This document shows positions 17,018-29,542 of a stretch of 64,000 nt of DNA, piece by piece. How positions within the stretch are numbered: position 1 is the stretch's first letter; each line of letters begins with the position of its first letter. The DNA is from Nocardioides sp. InS609-2 (GTDB lineage Bacteria; Actinomycetota; Actinomycetes; Propionibacteriales; Nocardioidaceae): positions 1,984,001 through 2,048,000 of the forward strand of contig NZ_CP060034.1 in NCBI RefSeq assembly GCF_023208195.1, given 5' to 3'. The notes under the pieces are model-generated. The model made no database searches. It was not told the DNA's origin and worked only from the letters and a program-made list of their open reading frames with translations. The translations under genes were made by a program, and so were the position numbers.

Positions 17018-18018
17018 TCGTAGCCCAGGATCTCCTGGCGCTTCTCCCCCCAGGCGAGCGCCGAGGCGATGGCGTCGTCGAGGTCCAGCTCGGTCTGCCA
17101 GCCCAGCAGCTCGGCCGACCGGTCGACGTTGGCGAACGCACCCACGGCGTCACCCGGACGCGGCGGTGCCTCACGCAGCGGCACGGTCTGGCCGGAGACC
17201 CGTTCGAACGACGCGATCAGCTCGCGCACGGTGACCCCGTCGCCGCGGCCGAGGTTGATGATCGTCGAGGGCGCGTCCACGGCCGCGAGCACCTCGTCGA
17301 ACTTCTCCACGGCCCGCACGTGGGCCCGCGCGAGGTCCCACACGTGGATGTAGTCGCGCAGCCCCGTGCCGTCACGGGTGGGCAGATCGGTGCCGGTGAT
17401 CGTGAACTCGTCCTTGATGCCGCGCGCGGCCATCACGAGCTGACCGATGACGTGCGACGGCTCCTTGGCGTAGATGCCGGTCTCGAGGTCCGGGTCGGAG
17501 CCCATCGGATTGAAGTAGCGCAGGATGATCGCGCGCAGGTCGGTCGCGGCGGCGATGTCCTGGAGGACCATCTCCATCATCAGCTTGGTGCGGGCATACG
17601 GCGACGTGGGCGCCAATGGGTCGGTCTCCCGCACCTCGAAGTCGTCCTTGATGTCGTAGAGCGAGCCGGAGCTCGAGAAGACCACTCGCGGCTTGCCGAG
17701 CGCGAGCAGCTCGTCGAAGAGCTCGAGCGACTTGGACACGTTGTCGCGGTAGTACTCGTACGGCTTCTCCACGGACTCGGGTACGACGATCCGCGCCGCC
17801 ATGTGGATCGTGGCCTCGATGTCGGGGTGCTCGGCCATGATGCGCCTCAGCAGCTCACGGTCGGCGATGTCGCCCTCGTAGAAGATCCGGTCCTGCACGA
17901 ACGCCAGCGGGCCGACGAGCAAGGAGTCGAGGATGACGGGGGTGTGACCTGCCTCGTCGAGCGCCTTCGCAGTGATCGAGCCGATGTAGCCGGCGCCGCC
18001 GGTGACCAGAACCTTCAT
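17014..18018 (-). CDS. galE: UDP-glucose 4-epimerase
   Basis: 334 residues of the extended SDR family that interconverts UDP-glucose and UDP-galactose. The NAD motif GGAGYIG sits at residues 7-13, the catalytic Ser is in VFSSSGSLYD and the YxxxK motif in SPYARTKLMMEM. YFNPMGSDPD and the later ATIINLGRGDGVTVRELI segment are typical of GalE-type enzymes. The ATG at 18018 begins the Rossmann strand directly. It heads the six-gene minus-strand operon galE-amidase-gpgS-folP2-LigB-like-RibD-like. It probably supplies galactose for the polysaccharide genes further right. Confidence 0.92.
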   Translation of the reverse strand: MKVLVTGGAGYIGSITAKALDEAGHTPVILDSLLVGPLAFVQDRIFYEGDIADRELLRRIMAEHPDIEATIHMAARIVVPESVEKPYEYYRDNVSKSLELFDELLALGKPRVVFSSSGSLYDIKDDFEVRETDPLAPTSPYARTKLMMEMVLQDIAAATDLRAIILRYFNPMGSDPDLETGIYAKEPSHVIGQLVMAARGIKDEFTITGTDLPTRDGTGLRDYIHVWDLARAHVRAVEKFDEVLAAVDAPSTIINLGRGDGVTVRELIASFERVSGQTVPLREAPPRPGDAVGAFANVDRSAELLGWQTELDLDDAIASALAWGEKRQEILGYE

Positions 18019-18094
18019 GCGAGGCAGCCTAACGAAGGCGTCGAACGGGTCGTCGTACGGCACGACCTCCCTGCTTGTCCGCTAGCCTGCCCGG

Positions 18095-18565
18095 GTGAGC
18101 AGCCATCGTGTGGAGGCATCACGGGTCATGGCCGTCGACCCCGTCCGGGCCTTCGACGCGCTCTTCGCGGCGCCGCGGCAGGCGATCTTCGCTCGCAGGT
18201 TCGCCGCGTTCCCTCCCATCACCGACGTGCGCGACCAGGACGGCGCCTGGGACGCGGTCGGCCAGTCGCGCACGCTGGTCCTCGGTGACGGCGGCACCCT
18301 GCACGAGACGCTGATCACGATCGACCGGCCGCACAGCTTCAGCTACGTCCTCGACGACATCCACGGCAAGCTGCGCCCGTTCATGTCGAAGATCGACGGG
18401 GTCTGGACAGTCACCCCGGAGGGCGACGGCTGCCGCATCAGCTGGGCCTGGACCCTGCACCCCGCTGCCCCGCCTGCCCGGCTCACGACGAGCGTGATCG
18501 CCAAGATGTGGCAGGGCTATGCCGACCGGGCACTGAAGAGCTTCGAGGCGATCGTCACCGCCTGA
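18095..18565 (+). CDS. SRPBCC/START-like family protein
   Basis: 156 residues beginning at a GTG. The alternation of strands and the long C-terminal helix ([24 protein letters not shown]), with a mid-protein segment [25 protein letters not shown], is the polyketide-cyclase/lipid-transport (SRPBCC) pattern. These proteins bind hydrophobic ligands; no catalytic residues can be assigned. It stands alone between the divergent galE operon and the gmd-like pair. Confidence 0.75.
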   Translation: MSSHRVEASRVMAVDPVRAFDALFAAPRQAIFARRFAAFPPITDVRDQDGAWDAVGQSRTLVLGDGGTLHETLITIDRPHSFSYVLDDIHGKLRPFMSKIDGVWTVTPEGDGCRISWAWTLHPAAPPARLTTSVIAKMWQGYADRALKSFEAIVTA

Positions 18566-18578
18566 CACAATCGCGCCC

Positions 18579-19571
18579 ATGCCCAGTCATCGGCCCAGCG
18601 CGCTCATCACCGGGATCACCGGACAGGACGGGCTCTACCTCGCCGAGCTGCTGCTCGCGAAGGGCTACGAGGTGCACGGCGTGATCCGCGGCCAGAACAA
18701 CCCGCGCCGCGAGCTGGTCGAGCGGCTGGTGCCCGACGTACACCTCCACAACGGCGACCTCACCGACATGTCCAGCCTGCTGCGCGCGCTGGGCAGCGCC
18801 AGGCCGGACGAGGTCTACAACCTGGGTGCGATCTCGTTCGTGGCCTACTCGTGGGAGAACGCCGCGCTCACCGCCGACGTCACCGCCAAGGGTGTGCTCA
18901 CGATGCTCGAGGCGGTGCGGCTGCATGCCGGTGACGACCCGGGCGCCGTGCGGTTCTACCAGGCATCGAGCTCGGAGATGTTCGGCTCGGTGCCCGAGTG
19001 GCCGCAGCACGAACGCACGCTCCTGTGGCCACGATCGCCGTACGGCGTCAGCAAGGTTTTCGGCCACTACATGACCATCAACTACCGCGAGTCCTACGGC
19101 ATGCACGCCTCATCGGGCATCCTCTTCAACCACGAGTCGCCGCGACGTGGCGAGGAGTTCGTGACCCGCAAGGTCAGCAGGGCGGTGGCGGCGATCAGCC
19201 TCGGCCTGGCCGACGAGCTCGTGCTCGGCACCCTCGACGCCCAGCGCGACTGGGGTTTCGCCGGCGACTACGTCGAGGCCATGTGGCTGATGCTCCAGCA
19301 GGACCAGCCCGACGACTACGTCATCGCCACCGGCGTCACCCACTCGATCCGCGACCTGGTCGACGTCGCGTTCAGGCACATCGGCGTCGACGACTGGAGC
19401 GGTCACGTGCGCCAGGACGACCGCTTCAGAAGGCCGGCAGAGGTCGACCGCCTCGTCGGTGATGCGAGCAAGGCGCGCGAGGTGCTCGGCTGGAAGCCGC
19501 GGGTCGGCTTCGACGAGCTCGTCGCGATGATGGTCGACGCCGACATCGCGGCGCTGAGAGCCGGCTGGTGA
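18579..19571 (+). CDS. GDP-mannose 4,6-dehydratase family protein (copy 1)
   Basis: 330 residues. The Rossmann motif [12 protein letters not shown] (12-23), the active-site strand ASSSEMFG, the catalytic Tyr/Lys in [12 protein letters not shown] and the [17 protein letters not shown] segment are characteristic of Gmd. Gmd converts GDP-mannose to GDP-4-keto-6-deoxymannose, the precursor of GDP-fucose, GDP-rhamnose and related sugars. The next gene is a diverged paralogue overlapping by four bases. No GDP-fucose synthase is seen in the window. Confidence 0.88.
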   Translation: MPSHRPSALITGITGQDGLYLAELLLAKGYEVHGVIRGQNNPRRELVERLVPDVHLHNGDLTDMSSLLRALGSARPDEVYNLGAISFVAYSWENAALTADVTAKGVLTMLEAVRLHAGDDPGAVRFYQASSSEMFGSVPEWPQHERTLLWPRSPYGVSKVFGHYMTINYRESYGMHASSGILFNHESPRRGEEFVTRKVSRAVAAISLGLADELVLGTLDAQRDWGFAGDYVEAMWLMLQQDQPDDYVIATGVTHSIRDLVDVAFRHIGVDDWSGHVRQDDRFRRPAEVDRLVGDASKAREVLGWKPRVGFDELVAMMVDADIAALRAGW

Positions 19572-20521
19572 CGCTCGCCTTCGTCACCGGCATCGGCGGC
19601 CAGGACGGCAGCTATCTCGCCGAGAGGCTGCTCGCCGACGGCGTCGAGGTGCACGCACTCGCCCGGGCGTCTGCCGGGCCTCTCCCGCACTGCCCCGCCG
19701 CCGTCACCCTGCACGCCGGCGACCTCAACGACACCCACGCGGTGCGCGGGCTGCTGCTGGAGCTCGCGCCCGACGAGGTCTACAACCTGGCCGCGATCAG
19801 CTCCGTCGCGCAGAGCTGGCAGGAGCCCGAGGCAGTACGCCGCGTCAACGGCGACGCGGCCATCGAGCTGATGGCGTCGTCGTACGCCGTCATGCAGGCA
19901 GTCGCTCGCCCGGTGCGGTTCGTGCAGGCGTCGTCGGCCGAGATCTTCGGTGCGCCGACCACCAGCCCGCAGGACGAGGGCAGCCCGCTCGCGCCTACCA
20001 ACCCCTACGGCGAGGCGAAGGCGCTTGCACACCGGGCCGTGGGCACGTGGCGTGAACGCGGGCTGGCCGCGATCGCCGTGATCCTCTACAACCACGAGTC
20101 GCCACGGCGGCCCGAGCGGTTCGTGACCCGCAAGATCACCCGCGGTGTGGCCGACATCGTTCGCGGCCGAGCCGAGACGCTGGTGCTCGGCAACCTCGAC
20201 GCGTCCCGAGACTGGGGCTGGGCGCCCGACCACGTCGACGCGATGGTGCGCGCCGCGCGACATCCGGTCGCGCAGGACTACGTCGTGTCGACCGGCGAGA
20301 GCCGCTCAGTCAGGGAGTTCGCCGCCGCCGCGTTCGCGCACGCGGGCATCGTCGACTGGGAGCGCCACGTGCGCGTCGACCCGTCACTCATGCGGCCCAC
20401 CGATGCCGCTGATCTGCGTGGCGACAGCACGCGCGCCCGTCGCGACCTGGGCTGGCAGCCCACCAGGTCGTTCACCGAAGTGGTCGCCGCGATGGTCGAG
20501 GCCGACCTCAACGGTCGTTGA
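19568..20521 (+). CDS. GDP-mannose 4,6-dehydratase family protein (copy 2, diverged paralogue)
   Basis: 317 residues starting at a GTG that overlaps copy 1 (GTGA). It retains [13 protein letters not shown], the SSAEIFG strand, [11 protein letters not shown] with Tyr/Lys and the [16 protein letters not shown] segment, so it belongs to the same family as copy 1, though many other positions differ. Two tandem Gmd-like enzymes without a reductase suggest that one acts on another substrate or as the 4-keto reductase (RMD-like). Its 3' end overlaps the convergent rmlA gene by 14 bases. Confidence 0.82.
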   Translation: MTLAFVTGIGGQDGSYLAERLLADGVEVHALARASAGPLPHCPAAVTLHAGDLNDTHAVRGLLLELAPDEVYNLAAISSVAQSWQEPEAVRRVNGDAAIELMASSYAVMQAVARPVRFVQASSAEIFGAPTTSPQDEGSPLAPTNPYGEAKALAHRAVGTWRERGLAAIAVILYNHESPRRPERFVTRKITRGVADIVRGRAETLVLGNLDASRDWGWAPDHVDAMVRAARHPVAQDYVVSTGESRSVREFAAAAFAHAGIVDWERHVRVDPSLMRPTDAADLRGDSTRARRDLGWQPTRSFTEVVAAMVEADLNGR

Positions 20522-21374
20522 GCAGCCCGAGCAGGTACTCGCCGTACCCGCTCTTGCGCAGCGGCTCTGCTCGTTCGACCAGCTCGGCGTCGGACAGGAA
20601 GCCCATCCGCCAGGCGACCTCCTCGGGCGCACCGATCTTGGTGCCCTGCCTGCCCTCGATGGTGCGCACGAAGTTGGAGGCGTCGTTGAGCGAGTCGAAC
20701 GTGCCGGTGTCGAGCCAGGCCGTGCCGCGCGGCAGCACCTCGACCTGCAGCCGGCCGGCCTCGAGGTAGCGGCGGTTGAGGTCGGTGATCTCGAGCTCAC
20801 CACGCGGCGACGGCGCGAGCTCCTTGGCGAAGCCCACAACGTCGTTGTCGTAGAAGTAGAGGCCGGGCACGGCGTAGTGGCTCTTCGGCTGCTCCGGCTT
20901 CTCCTCCAGCGAGATCGCACGGCCCTCGGCGTCGAACTCCACGACGCCGTACGCCGTCGGGTCGGACACGTGGTAGCCGAACACAGCCGCCCCGTCGATG
21001 TCGGCGAAGCTGCGCAGCTGACTGCCCAGGCCCGTGCCGTAGAAGATGTTGTCGCCCAGCACGAGTCCGGCCTTCTCGCCACCGATGTGGTCGGCGCCGA
21101 TGAGGAAGGCCTGCGCGAGCCCGTCGGGGCTGGCCTGTACGGCGAACGTGAGGTTGATGCCGAACTGCGACCCGTCGCCGAGCAGACGCCGGAAGGCCTC
21201 GGCCTCGTGCGGCGTGGTGATGACCAGCACGTCCCTGATGCCGGCCAGCATCAGCGTCGTGAGCGGGTAGTAGATCATCGGCTTGTCGTAGACGGGGACC
21301 AGCTGCTTGCTGATGCCCTGGGTGATCGGGTGCAGACGTGAACCGGTGCCACCGGCAAGGATGATTCCGCGCAT
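20508..21374 (-). CDS. rfbA: Glucose-1-phosphate thymidylyltransferase
   Basis: 288 residues; makes dTDP-glucose from dTTP and glucose-1-phosphate, the first step of dTDP-L-rhamnose synthesis. The signature [18 protein letters not shown] is at the N-terminus, followed by [18 protein letters not shown], and LGDNIFYG supplies the metal/substrate aspartate. Length and motifs are standard for RmlA. It is transcribed toward the gmd pair and away from the DUF4012 gene, and is thus separate from rmlB and rmlCD, which lie 2 kb further on the opposite strand. Confidence 0.95.
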   Translation of the reverse strand: MRGIILAGGTGSRLHPITQGISKQLVPVYDKPMIYYPLTTLMLAGIRDVLVITTPHEAEAFRRLLGDGSQFGINLTFAVQASPDGLAQAFLIGADHIGGEKAGLVLGDNIFYGTGLGSQLRSFADIDGAAVFGYHVSDPTAYGVVEFDAEGRAISLEEKPEQPKSHYAVPGLYFYDNDVVGFAKELAPSPRGELEITDLNRRYLEAGRLQVEVLPRGTAWLDTGTFDSLNDASNFVRTIEGRQGTKIGAPEEVAWRMGFLSDAELVERAEPLRKSGYGEYLLGLLNDR

Positions 21375-21428
21375 GAGCGCAAGCCTATGGGTTCGTTGCC
21401 CTCAGGCCTTCTCTGGCACCATGACGCC

Positions 21429-24330
<2,902 letters not shown>

Positions 24331-24332
24331 CC

Positions 24333-25742
24333 GTGGCCCTCCCGTCGCTGGAGACCACGCCCATCCCCGGGCTGTTCGTCGTCCGCCTCGACGTGCGCGA
24401 GGACCCGCGCGGCTTCTTCAAGGAGAACTGGCAGCACCAGAAGATGCTCGACATCGGGCTGCCCGACTTCGGTCCCGTGCAGAACAACGTGTCGTTCAAC
24501 GCCGACCGCGGCGTGACGCGCGGCATCCACACCGAGCCCTGGGACAAGTTCATCTCGCTGGCGACCGGCCGCATCTTCGGTGCCTGGGTCGACATGCGCG
24601 AGGGCGACTCGTTCGGCGCCACGTTCACCCTCGAGATGGACACCTCGATGGCGGTCTTCGTGCCCCGCGGGGTCGGCAACTCCTACCAGACACTCGAGGA
24701 CGGCACGGCCTACACCTACCTCGTCAACCAGCACTGGCGCCCGGGCATCACCTACCCCGCGCTGGCGCTCGACGACCCGACGGTGTCGATCTCCTGGCCG
24801 ATCCCGCTGGCCGAGGCCATCATCTCCGAGAAGGACCGGCAGAACCCGCAGCTCGACCGCGGTACGGCGATCGCCCGTCAGCGCACGCTCGTGGTCGGCG
24901 GCAACGGCCAGCTCGGGCAGGCGCTCCAGCAGGAGTTCCCCGACGCCGAGGGCGTCGGCCGTGACCGCCTCGACCTCACCGACACCGGTGCCGTCGCCGC
25001 CTGGCCGTGGGCCGACTACGACGTCGTACTCAATGCCGCGGCCTACACCGCTGTCGACACCGCCGAGACGGCCGAGGGACGGGTCGCCGCCTGGGCTGCC
25101 AATGCCACGGCTCCGGCCACCCTGGCGGCCCTGGCCCGGGAGCACGGCTTCACGCTCGTTCACTACTCGTCCGAGTACGTCTTCGACGGCACCGCACCCC
25201 TCGACCCGGGGCACACCGAGGACGAGCCGCTGTCACCGCTCGGCGTCTACGCCCAGAGCAAGGCGGCCGGTGAGCTCGCCGTCGCCGCAGCGCCGCGGCA
25301 CTACGTCGTGCGCACGTCGTGGGTCATCGGCGACGGTGGCAACTTCGTGCGCACCATGCAACGCCTCGCCGGCAACGGCGTCTCACCGTCGGTTGTGAGC
25401 GACCAGGTCGGGCGGCTGACCTTTGCCGCCGAGCTGGCGCGCGCTACGCGGCACCTGCTCGAGTCCGACGCGGCGTACGGCACCTACCACGTGAGCAACA
25501 CCGGTCCGGCGACGTCGTGGTCCGACATCGCCACCCGGGTGTTCGAGCTGTCCGGGCGCGACGCCGGCGACGTCACGCCGATCAGTTCAGAGGAGTATGC
25601 CGCGGGCAAGACGCTCGCCCCGCGACCGCTGAACAGCACGATGAATCTCGCCAAGATCAGGGCCACCGGCTTCGAGCCGGAGGACGCCTTCGTCGCGCTG
25701 GAGCGTTACTGCGCCGGGGCTTCGGCGTCCTCGCGACCGTAG
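24333..25742 (+). CDS. Fused RmlC-RmlD: dTDP-4-keto-6-deoxyglucose epimerase and rhamnose reductase
   Basis: About 469 residues in two parts. Residues 1 to about 180 are a cupin-type RmlC-like epimerase (NNVSFNADRGVTRGIHTEPW). From about 185 an RmlD-like SDR begins (TLVVGGNGQLGQALQQ), with SSEYVFDG, YAQSKAAGE (Tyr/Lys) and VRTSWVIGDGGNFV. Together they finish dTDP-L-rhamnose. In the RmlC part the usual AHGF segment reads VGNSY, losing a conserved His. GTG 24333 was chosen because AAAGGGG lies eight bases upstream; GTG 24327, overlapping the rmlB stop, is possible. The end overlaps the convergent cupin gene by 37 bases. Confidence 0.9.
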   Translation: MALPSLETTPIPGLFVVRLDVREDPRGFFKENWQHQKMLDIGLPDFGPVQNNVSFNADRGVTRGIHTEPWDKFISLATGRIFGAWVDMREGDSFGATFTLEMDTSMAVFVPRGVGNSYQTLEDGTAYTYLVNQHWRPGITYPALALDDPTVSISWPIPLAEAIISEKDRQNPQLDRGTAIARQRTLVVGGNGQLGQALQQEFPDAEGVGRDRLDLTDTGAVAAWPWADYDVVLNAAAYTAVDTAETAEGRVAAWAANATAPATLAALAREHGFTLVHYSSEYVFDGTAPLDPGHTEDEPLSPLGVYAQSKAAGELAVAAAPRHYVVRTSWVIGDGGNFVRTMQRLAGNGVSPSVVSDQVGRLTFAAELARATRHLLESDAAYGTYHVSNTGPATSWSDIATRVFELSGRDAGDVTPISSEEYAAGKTLAPRPLNSTMNLAKIRATGFEPEDAFVALERYCAGASASSRP

Positions 25743-26068
25743 TCGTCCTCGAGGCGGCAGATGTCGTCCTCACCGGTGTAGCCGCCGCGCTGGACCTCGA
25801 TGATCACGAGCTCCTCGGAGCCGAGATTGGCGATGCGGTGCGCGGCGCCCTGGACGACGTCGACCGAGCGTCCCGGGCCGACCTCGATCGTCTCGCCGTT
25901 GATGACGCAGGTGGCCACACCGAAGATGACGACCCAGTGCTCGGATCGGTGCTCGTGGGTCTGATACGACAGGCGCGCGCCGGGGTTGACGTGAATGCGC
26001 TTGACCTTGTAGCCCTGGCCGTCGTCGATCACGTGCCACGAGCCCCAGGGGCGCTCTTCCGAATCCAT
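25706..26068 (-). CDS. Cupin-domain phosphomannose isomerase type II-like protein
   Basis: 120 residues equivalent to the C-terminal cupin domain of bifunctional mannose-1-phosphate guanylyltransferase/mannose-6-phosphate isomerase: RPWGSWHVID, YKVKRIHVNPG, LSYQTHEHRSEHWVV with the metal-binding His residues, and GAAHRIANLG. A stand-alone copy could isomerise fructose-6-phosphate to mannose-6-phosphate for GDP-mannose, feeding the two Gmd-like enzymes. No guanylyltransferase domain is attached. The gene lies 22 bases downstream of the CapD-like gene and probably shares its transcript. Confidence 0.85.
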   Translation of the reverse strand: MDSEERPWGSWHVIDDGQGYKVKRIHVNPGARLSYQTHEHRSEHWVVIFGVATCVINGETIEVGPGRSVDVVQGAAHRIANLGSEELVIIEVQRGGYTGEDDICRLEDDYGREDAEAPAQ

Positions 26069-26089
26069 TGCCCAAGGCTAGTCGGTCGC

Positions 26090-27910
26090 TCAGTGCCGAC
26101 CGCGTCCGCCCGACACTGGCGCGAGCAGGCACAGCGCCGCAAGAGCGCGGACGACCTCCACCGGTGGCCCCGAAGTCGGCAAGCCGTTGATCTGGTCATC
26201 GGAGATGCCAGGCACGGGCACGTGGGACACCAACGAGTGCTCGGGCCGGACGTCTTGGGGCTCGTCGTCGGCGAAGAGCTCCTCATGGAGCTTCTCACCG
26301 GCGCGGAGGCCGGTGATCTCGATCGGCACCGGGCGGCCGGACTGCTCGATCAGCTGGTCCGCCACGTCGATGATCCTGATCGGGTCGCCCATGTCGAGGA
26401 CGAGCGCCTCGCCGGGGCGACCGATCGCGGCCGCCTGTACGACGAGCTGGCACGCCTCCACGATCGTCATGAAGTAGCGGGTGACCTCCCGGTCGGTCAC
26501 CGTGACTGGCCCGCCCGCAGCGATCTGCTGGGCGAAGGCGGTCAGCACCGAGCCCCGGCTGCCGAGCACGTTGCCGAACCGGACGGAGAGGTAGGTGCCC
26601 TGTTCGTACGCCGCGTGGCTGGCCGTGATACGCTCGGCGATCCGCTTGGAGTAGCCGAGCACGCTCGACGGGTTGGCGGCCTTGTCGGTCGAGATGTTGA
26701 CGAAGCGTTCGACGCCAACCTCTCGGGCGGCGTCGAGGACGTTGCGGGTGCCGATGACGTTGGTCTTGACCGCCTCGGCGGGGAACTGCTCCAGCATCGG
26801 GAGGTGCTTGAGCGCGGCTGCGTGGAACACCACCTGCGGTCGGCGATCCGTGAAGATGGTGCGGAGGGCGTCGGGGTCCCTGATGTCGCACAGGATCACG
26901 TCGTCGGAGTCGAGCAGTGCCCGGCCTCGGAGAGATAGCTGCACAGCATGGAGCGCCGACTCGTCGCGGTCGAGCATCATCAGCTCACCCGGGGAGAAGC
27001 GGTCGATCTGGCGACACAGCTCTGCTCCGATCGAGCCACCAGCACCGGTGACCAGCACTCGCTTGCCGGCGAGGTTGCCGGCGATCGACTCGATGTCGGT
27101 GTCGAGCTGGTGCCGGCCGAGGACGTCGGTGAGATTGATGTCGCGGATGTCGCGAATACCGACGTGCGCCGACAGGAGCTCGTTGGTGCCCGGGAGCACC
27201 TTGACGTGCAGGCCGGCCGCAAGGGCGATCTGGTTGAGGTCGGTGATGATCTTGGCCGAGGCGCTCGGAATGGCGAGGATCACCGTGTCGACTCCGTGCT
27301 CCGCCGCGACGTCGACGAGGGCAGGTATCTGCCCCAGGACGGGAACCCCGCGGATCCGTCGGTGGCGCTTGTAGGGGTCGTCGTCGAGCATGCCGACGGG
27401 GCGCCACTGGTGAGAGGGGTCCCTGAGCATGGAAGCGATCAGGTCGTGTGCGGCATCCCCTGCACCGACGAGAAGGACCGGGGTGGACCCTTCGGCCCGC
27501 ATGAGCTCCTGGTCGCGCTCCTTCAGCCGTCGCCAGAGAGCACGGCCGAGAGCCGTCATGAAGAGGGTCAGGAGGGCTGCTCCGAGCGGCACGCTCCGAG
27601 GCACGTGGATGTCGGCGAAGTTGATGACGAAGAGGAGAAGCCCGATGAGGGAGATGACCGAACCGAGGACGATCAGCTCATCTAGGCTCGCGATCCGTGA
27701 GCGGCCGTGGTGCAGGCGCACAGCGAAGCCCAGCACCACGTGGAGGACAGCGGCCACCGCTCCGAAGATCAGCGCAGGGCTCCAGTCGGCAACATCCCAG
27801 TCCAGACGCAGCCCGGACCACACAATGAATGCGGTCAACCAGCAAGCGGCATCGAAGAGCATCACCACCGGCGTCTTGCGGCGCTGCAGGCGTCTCATCA
27901 TTTCGGACAT
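26090..27910 (-). CDS. Membrane-bound CapD/PglF/WbpM-type NDP-sugar 4,6-dehydratase
   Basis: About 606 residues. Four N-terminal transmembrane helices (from VMLFDAACWLTAFIVW onward) precede a CoA-binding-like Rossmann segment (PVLLVGAGDAAHDL) and then the catalytic SDR domain with VTGAGGSIGAELCRQI, VFHAAALKHLPMLE and SSVLGYSKRIAER. The large membrane form converts UDP-GlcNAc to the 4-keto-6-deoxy sugar, the first step of bacillosamine-type diamino sugars. A DegT aminotransferase and PglC-like transferase at 44.7-46.5 kb fit that pathway; the acetyltransferase was not found. The ATG at 27910 matches the start of the basic pre-helix stretch. Confidence 0.9.
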   Translation of the reverse strand: MSEMMRRLQRRKTPVVMLFDAACWLTAFIVWSGLRLDWDVADWSPALIFGAVAAVLHVVLGFAVRLHHGRSRIASLDELIVLGSVISLIGLLLFVINFADIHVPRSVPLGAALLTLFMTALGRALWRRLKERDQELMRAEGSTPVLLVGAGDAAHDLIASMLRDPSHQWRPVGMLDDDPYKRHRRIRGVPVLGQIPALVDVAAEHGVDTVILAIPSASAKIITDLNQIALAAGLHVKVLPGTNELLSAHVGIRDIRDINLTDVLGRHQLDTDIESIAGNLAGKRVLVTGAGGSIGAELCRQIDRFSPGELMMLDRDESALHAVQLSLRGRALLDSDDVILCDIRDPDALRTIFTDRRPQVVFHAAALKHLPMLEQFPAEAVKTNVIGTRNVLDAAREVGVERFVNISTDKAANPSSVLGYSKRIAERITASHAAYEQGTYLSVRFGNVLGSRGSVLTAFAQQIAAGGPVTVTDREVTRYFMTIVEACQLVVQAAAIGRPGEALVLDMGDPIRIIDVADQLIEQSGRPVPIEITGLRAGEKLHEELFADDEPQDVRPEHSLVSHVPVPGISDDQINGLPTSGPPVEVVRALAALCLLAPVSGGRGRH

Positions 27911-28053
27911 CCGGAAACCCCCATGTTTCCTCGCGTTGCCGCAATCGCTGCCGAGGCAGCGGAACAGCCTTCTGCATTTGTCGGCGTCAGTGTGCCACCC
28001 GTTACAGTGACTCGGCGAAATGCCGCACAACTTTCAACAATGAACGGAATCAC
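27911..28053. promoter_or_regulatory. Divergent promoter region between CapD-like and tyrosine kinase genes
   Basis: 143 bases separate two divergent polysaccharide genes, so promoters for both must lie here or overlap the genes. The stretch near 28000-28012 (CCGTTACAGTGAC) is the most promoter-like part for the kinase, but no convincing -35/-10 pair was found. No inverted repeat suitable as an operator stands out. Confidence 0.35.
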
Positions 28054-29523
28054 GTGGAACTGAAGGACTACTGGTCGACGATTCGCCGACGCTGGCGGGT
28101 CGTTGCCCTCTGTTTCGTCGGTGCCATGGCCGTCGCCGCGCTGCTCACCTGGCAGGCGACGCCGCAGTACTCGTCCTCGGCGCAGCTCTTCGTGTCCACG
28201 ACGCCTTCCGACTCCAACGACGCCTACACCGGCAACCTCTTCGCCACCCAACGAGTTGCGTCGTACGCCGACCTGGTGACAAGTCGCCAGCTCGCCGAGC
28301 GGGTCGCCGACAGCCTCGGCGGCGACGCGGACGCCGACGTGCTGCGCACCCAGGTAGCGGCCACGGTGGTGCCCGAGACCGTGCTGCTCCAGCTCACCGC
28401 CACCGACCCGGATCCGGTCGTTGCCCGCGACATCGCCCAGGCCTATGCCCAGAGCCTCACGGAGCTCGTCGAGGACCTCGAGACGCCCAGCGGCAAGCGT
28501 GACGCCCTGATCCGGGCCTCGATCGTGGATGACGCCCAGGAGAACACCGTCCCCGTGTCCCCGCAGCCGCTCCGCAACCTCGGGCTGGCGGCTGTGCTCG
28601 GCCTGCTGCTCGGCGTCGGCCTGGCCGTCGCCCGCGAGCTGCTCGACACCTCGGTGACGTCCAGCGACGACGTCAGTGAGGTCACCAGCGCGCCGATCCT
28701 GGCCAACATCTCCAACGACCAGGCCGCCCACCTCCCGCCGCACGAGGTGCTGAGCCAGGCGACCCCGTGGGCAGAGGCCTTCCGCGTGCTGCGCACCAAC
28801 ATGCAGTACGTCGAGGTCGACCACGACCAGAAGGTCGTCGTCGTCACGAGCTCCCTGCCCGGCGAAGGCAAATCGACGGTGGCCATCAACCTCGCGATCA
28901 CGATGGCCCAGGCCGGGCAGCGCGTCGCCCTCGTGGAGTGTGACCTGCGACGCCCCCTGATCGCTCCGCGGCTCGGTCTCGACGGCGCCGTGGGCACCAC
29001 GAGCATCCTCATCGGCAAGGTCTCCCTCGACGACGCGCTGCTGGAGTACGCGAACACGGGGCTCCAGGTGCTGGCCTGCGGCCCGATCCCGCCCAACCCG
29101 TCGGAGCTCCTCCAGTCGACCGCCATGGAGAAGCTCCTCGGCGAGCTGCGCGACCGTTTCGACATCGTCGTGCTCGACGCTCCCCCGCTGCTTCCCGTCA
29201 CCGACGCCGCGCTGCTCTCCACTCAGGTCGACGGCGCCGTGATCGTGGCTCGTCACGGGCGCACCACGCGTGACCAGCTGGCCCACGCGGTCGAACGACT
29301 CGAGGCCGTCGACGCCAAGACCCTGGGCGTGATCATCAATATGTCGCCGTCGAGGAAGAACACGAGCGGCTACGGATATGGCTACGGGTATGGCTACGGG
29401 TATGGCTACGAGCAGGAGGCGGGCAAGAGCAAGCGCTCCGCCCGCGAGACCAAGGCGATGGCCAAGGCATTGAAGAAGGCCGACAAGCAGGAGTCAGTGG
29501 GCTCGCGTCGTAAGCGCGGCTGA
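28054..29523 (+). CDS. Wzz/Wzc-type polysaccharide co-polymerase with BY-kinase domain
   Basis: 489 residues. An N-terminal Wzz domain sits between two membrane helices (VVALCFVGAMAVAALLTW and NLGLAAVLGLLLGVGLA). The cytoplasmic bacterial tyrosine kinase follows: Walker A SSLPGEGKST, Walker A' VALVECDLRRP and Walker B FDIVVLDAPPLL. The tail has seven Gly-Tyr repeats encoded at 29368-29409, the expected autophosphorylation cluster, then a Lys-rich end. It controls chain length and export of capsule or exopolysaccharide. GTG 28054 starts just before LKDYWSTIRRRW, the family start. No separate Wzb-type phosphatase gene is adjacent. Confidence 0.93.
   Translation: MELKDYWSTIRRRWRVVALCFVGAMAVAALLTWQATPQYSSSAQLFVSTTPSDSNDAYTGNLFATQRVASYADLVTSRQLAERVADSLGGDADADVLRTQVAATVVPETVLLQLTATDPDPVVARDIAQAYAQSLTELVEDLETPSGKRDALIRASIVDDAQENTVPVSPQPLRNLGLAAVLGLLLGVGLAVARELLDTSVTSSDDVSEVTSAPILANISNDQAAHLPPHEVLSQATPWAEAFRVLRTNMQYVEVDHDQKVVVVTSSLPGEGKSTVAINLAITMAQAGQRVALVECDLRRPLIAPRLGLDGAVGTTSILIGKVSLDDALLEYANTGLQVLACGPIPPNPSELLQSTAMEKLLGELRDRFDIVVLDAPPLLPVTDAALLSTQVDGAVIVARHGRTTRDQLAHAVERLEAVDAKTLGVIINMSPSRKNTSGYGYGYGYGYGYGYEQEAGKSKRSARETKAMAKALKKADKQESVGSRRKRG
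29368..29409 (+). repeat. 12-bp tandem repeat encoding the Gly-Tyr tail
   Basis: Three and a half copies of a 12-bp unit (GGCTACGGGTAT with small variation) encode seven Gly-Tyr pairs. Because the unit is a multiple of six bases, slippage would add or remove Gly-Tyr pairs without changing frame, so the number of phosphorylatable tyrosines could vary between strains. Confidence 0.85.
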
Positions 29524-29542
29524 GCCTCTCCCGTAGTCGTTC

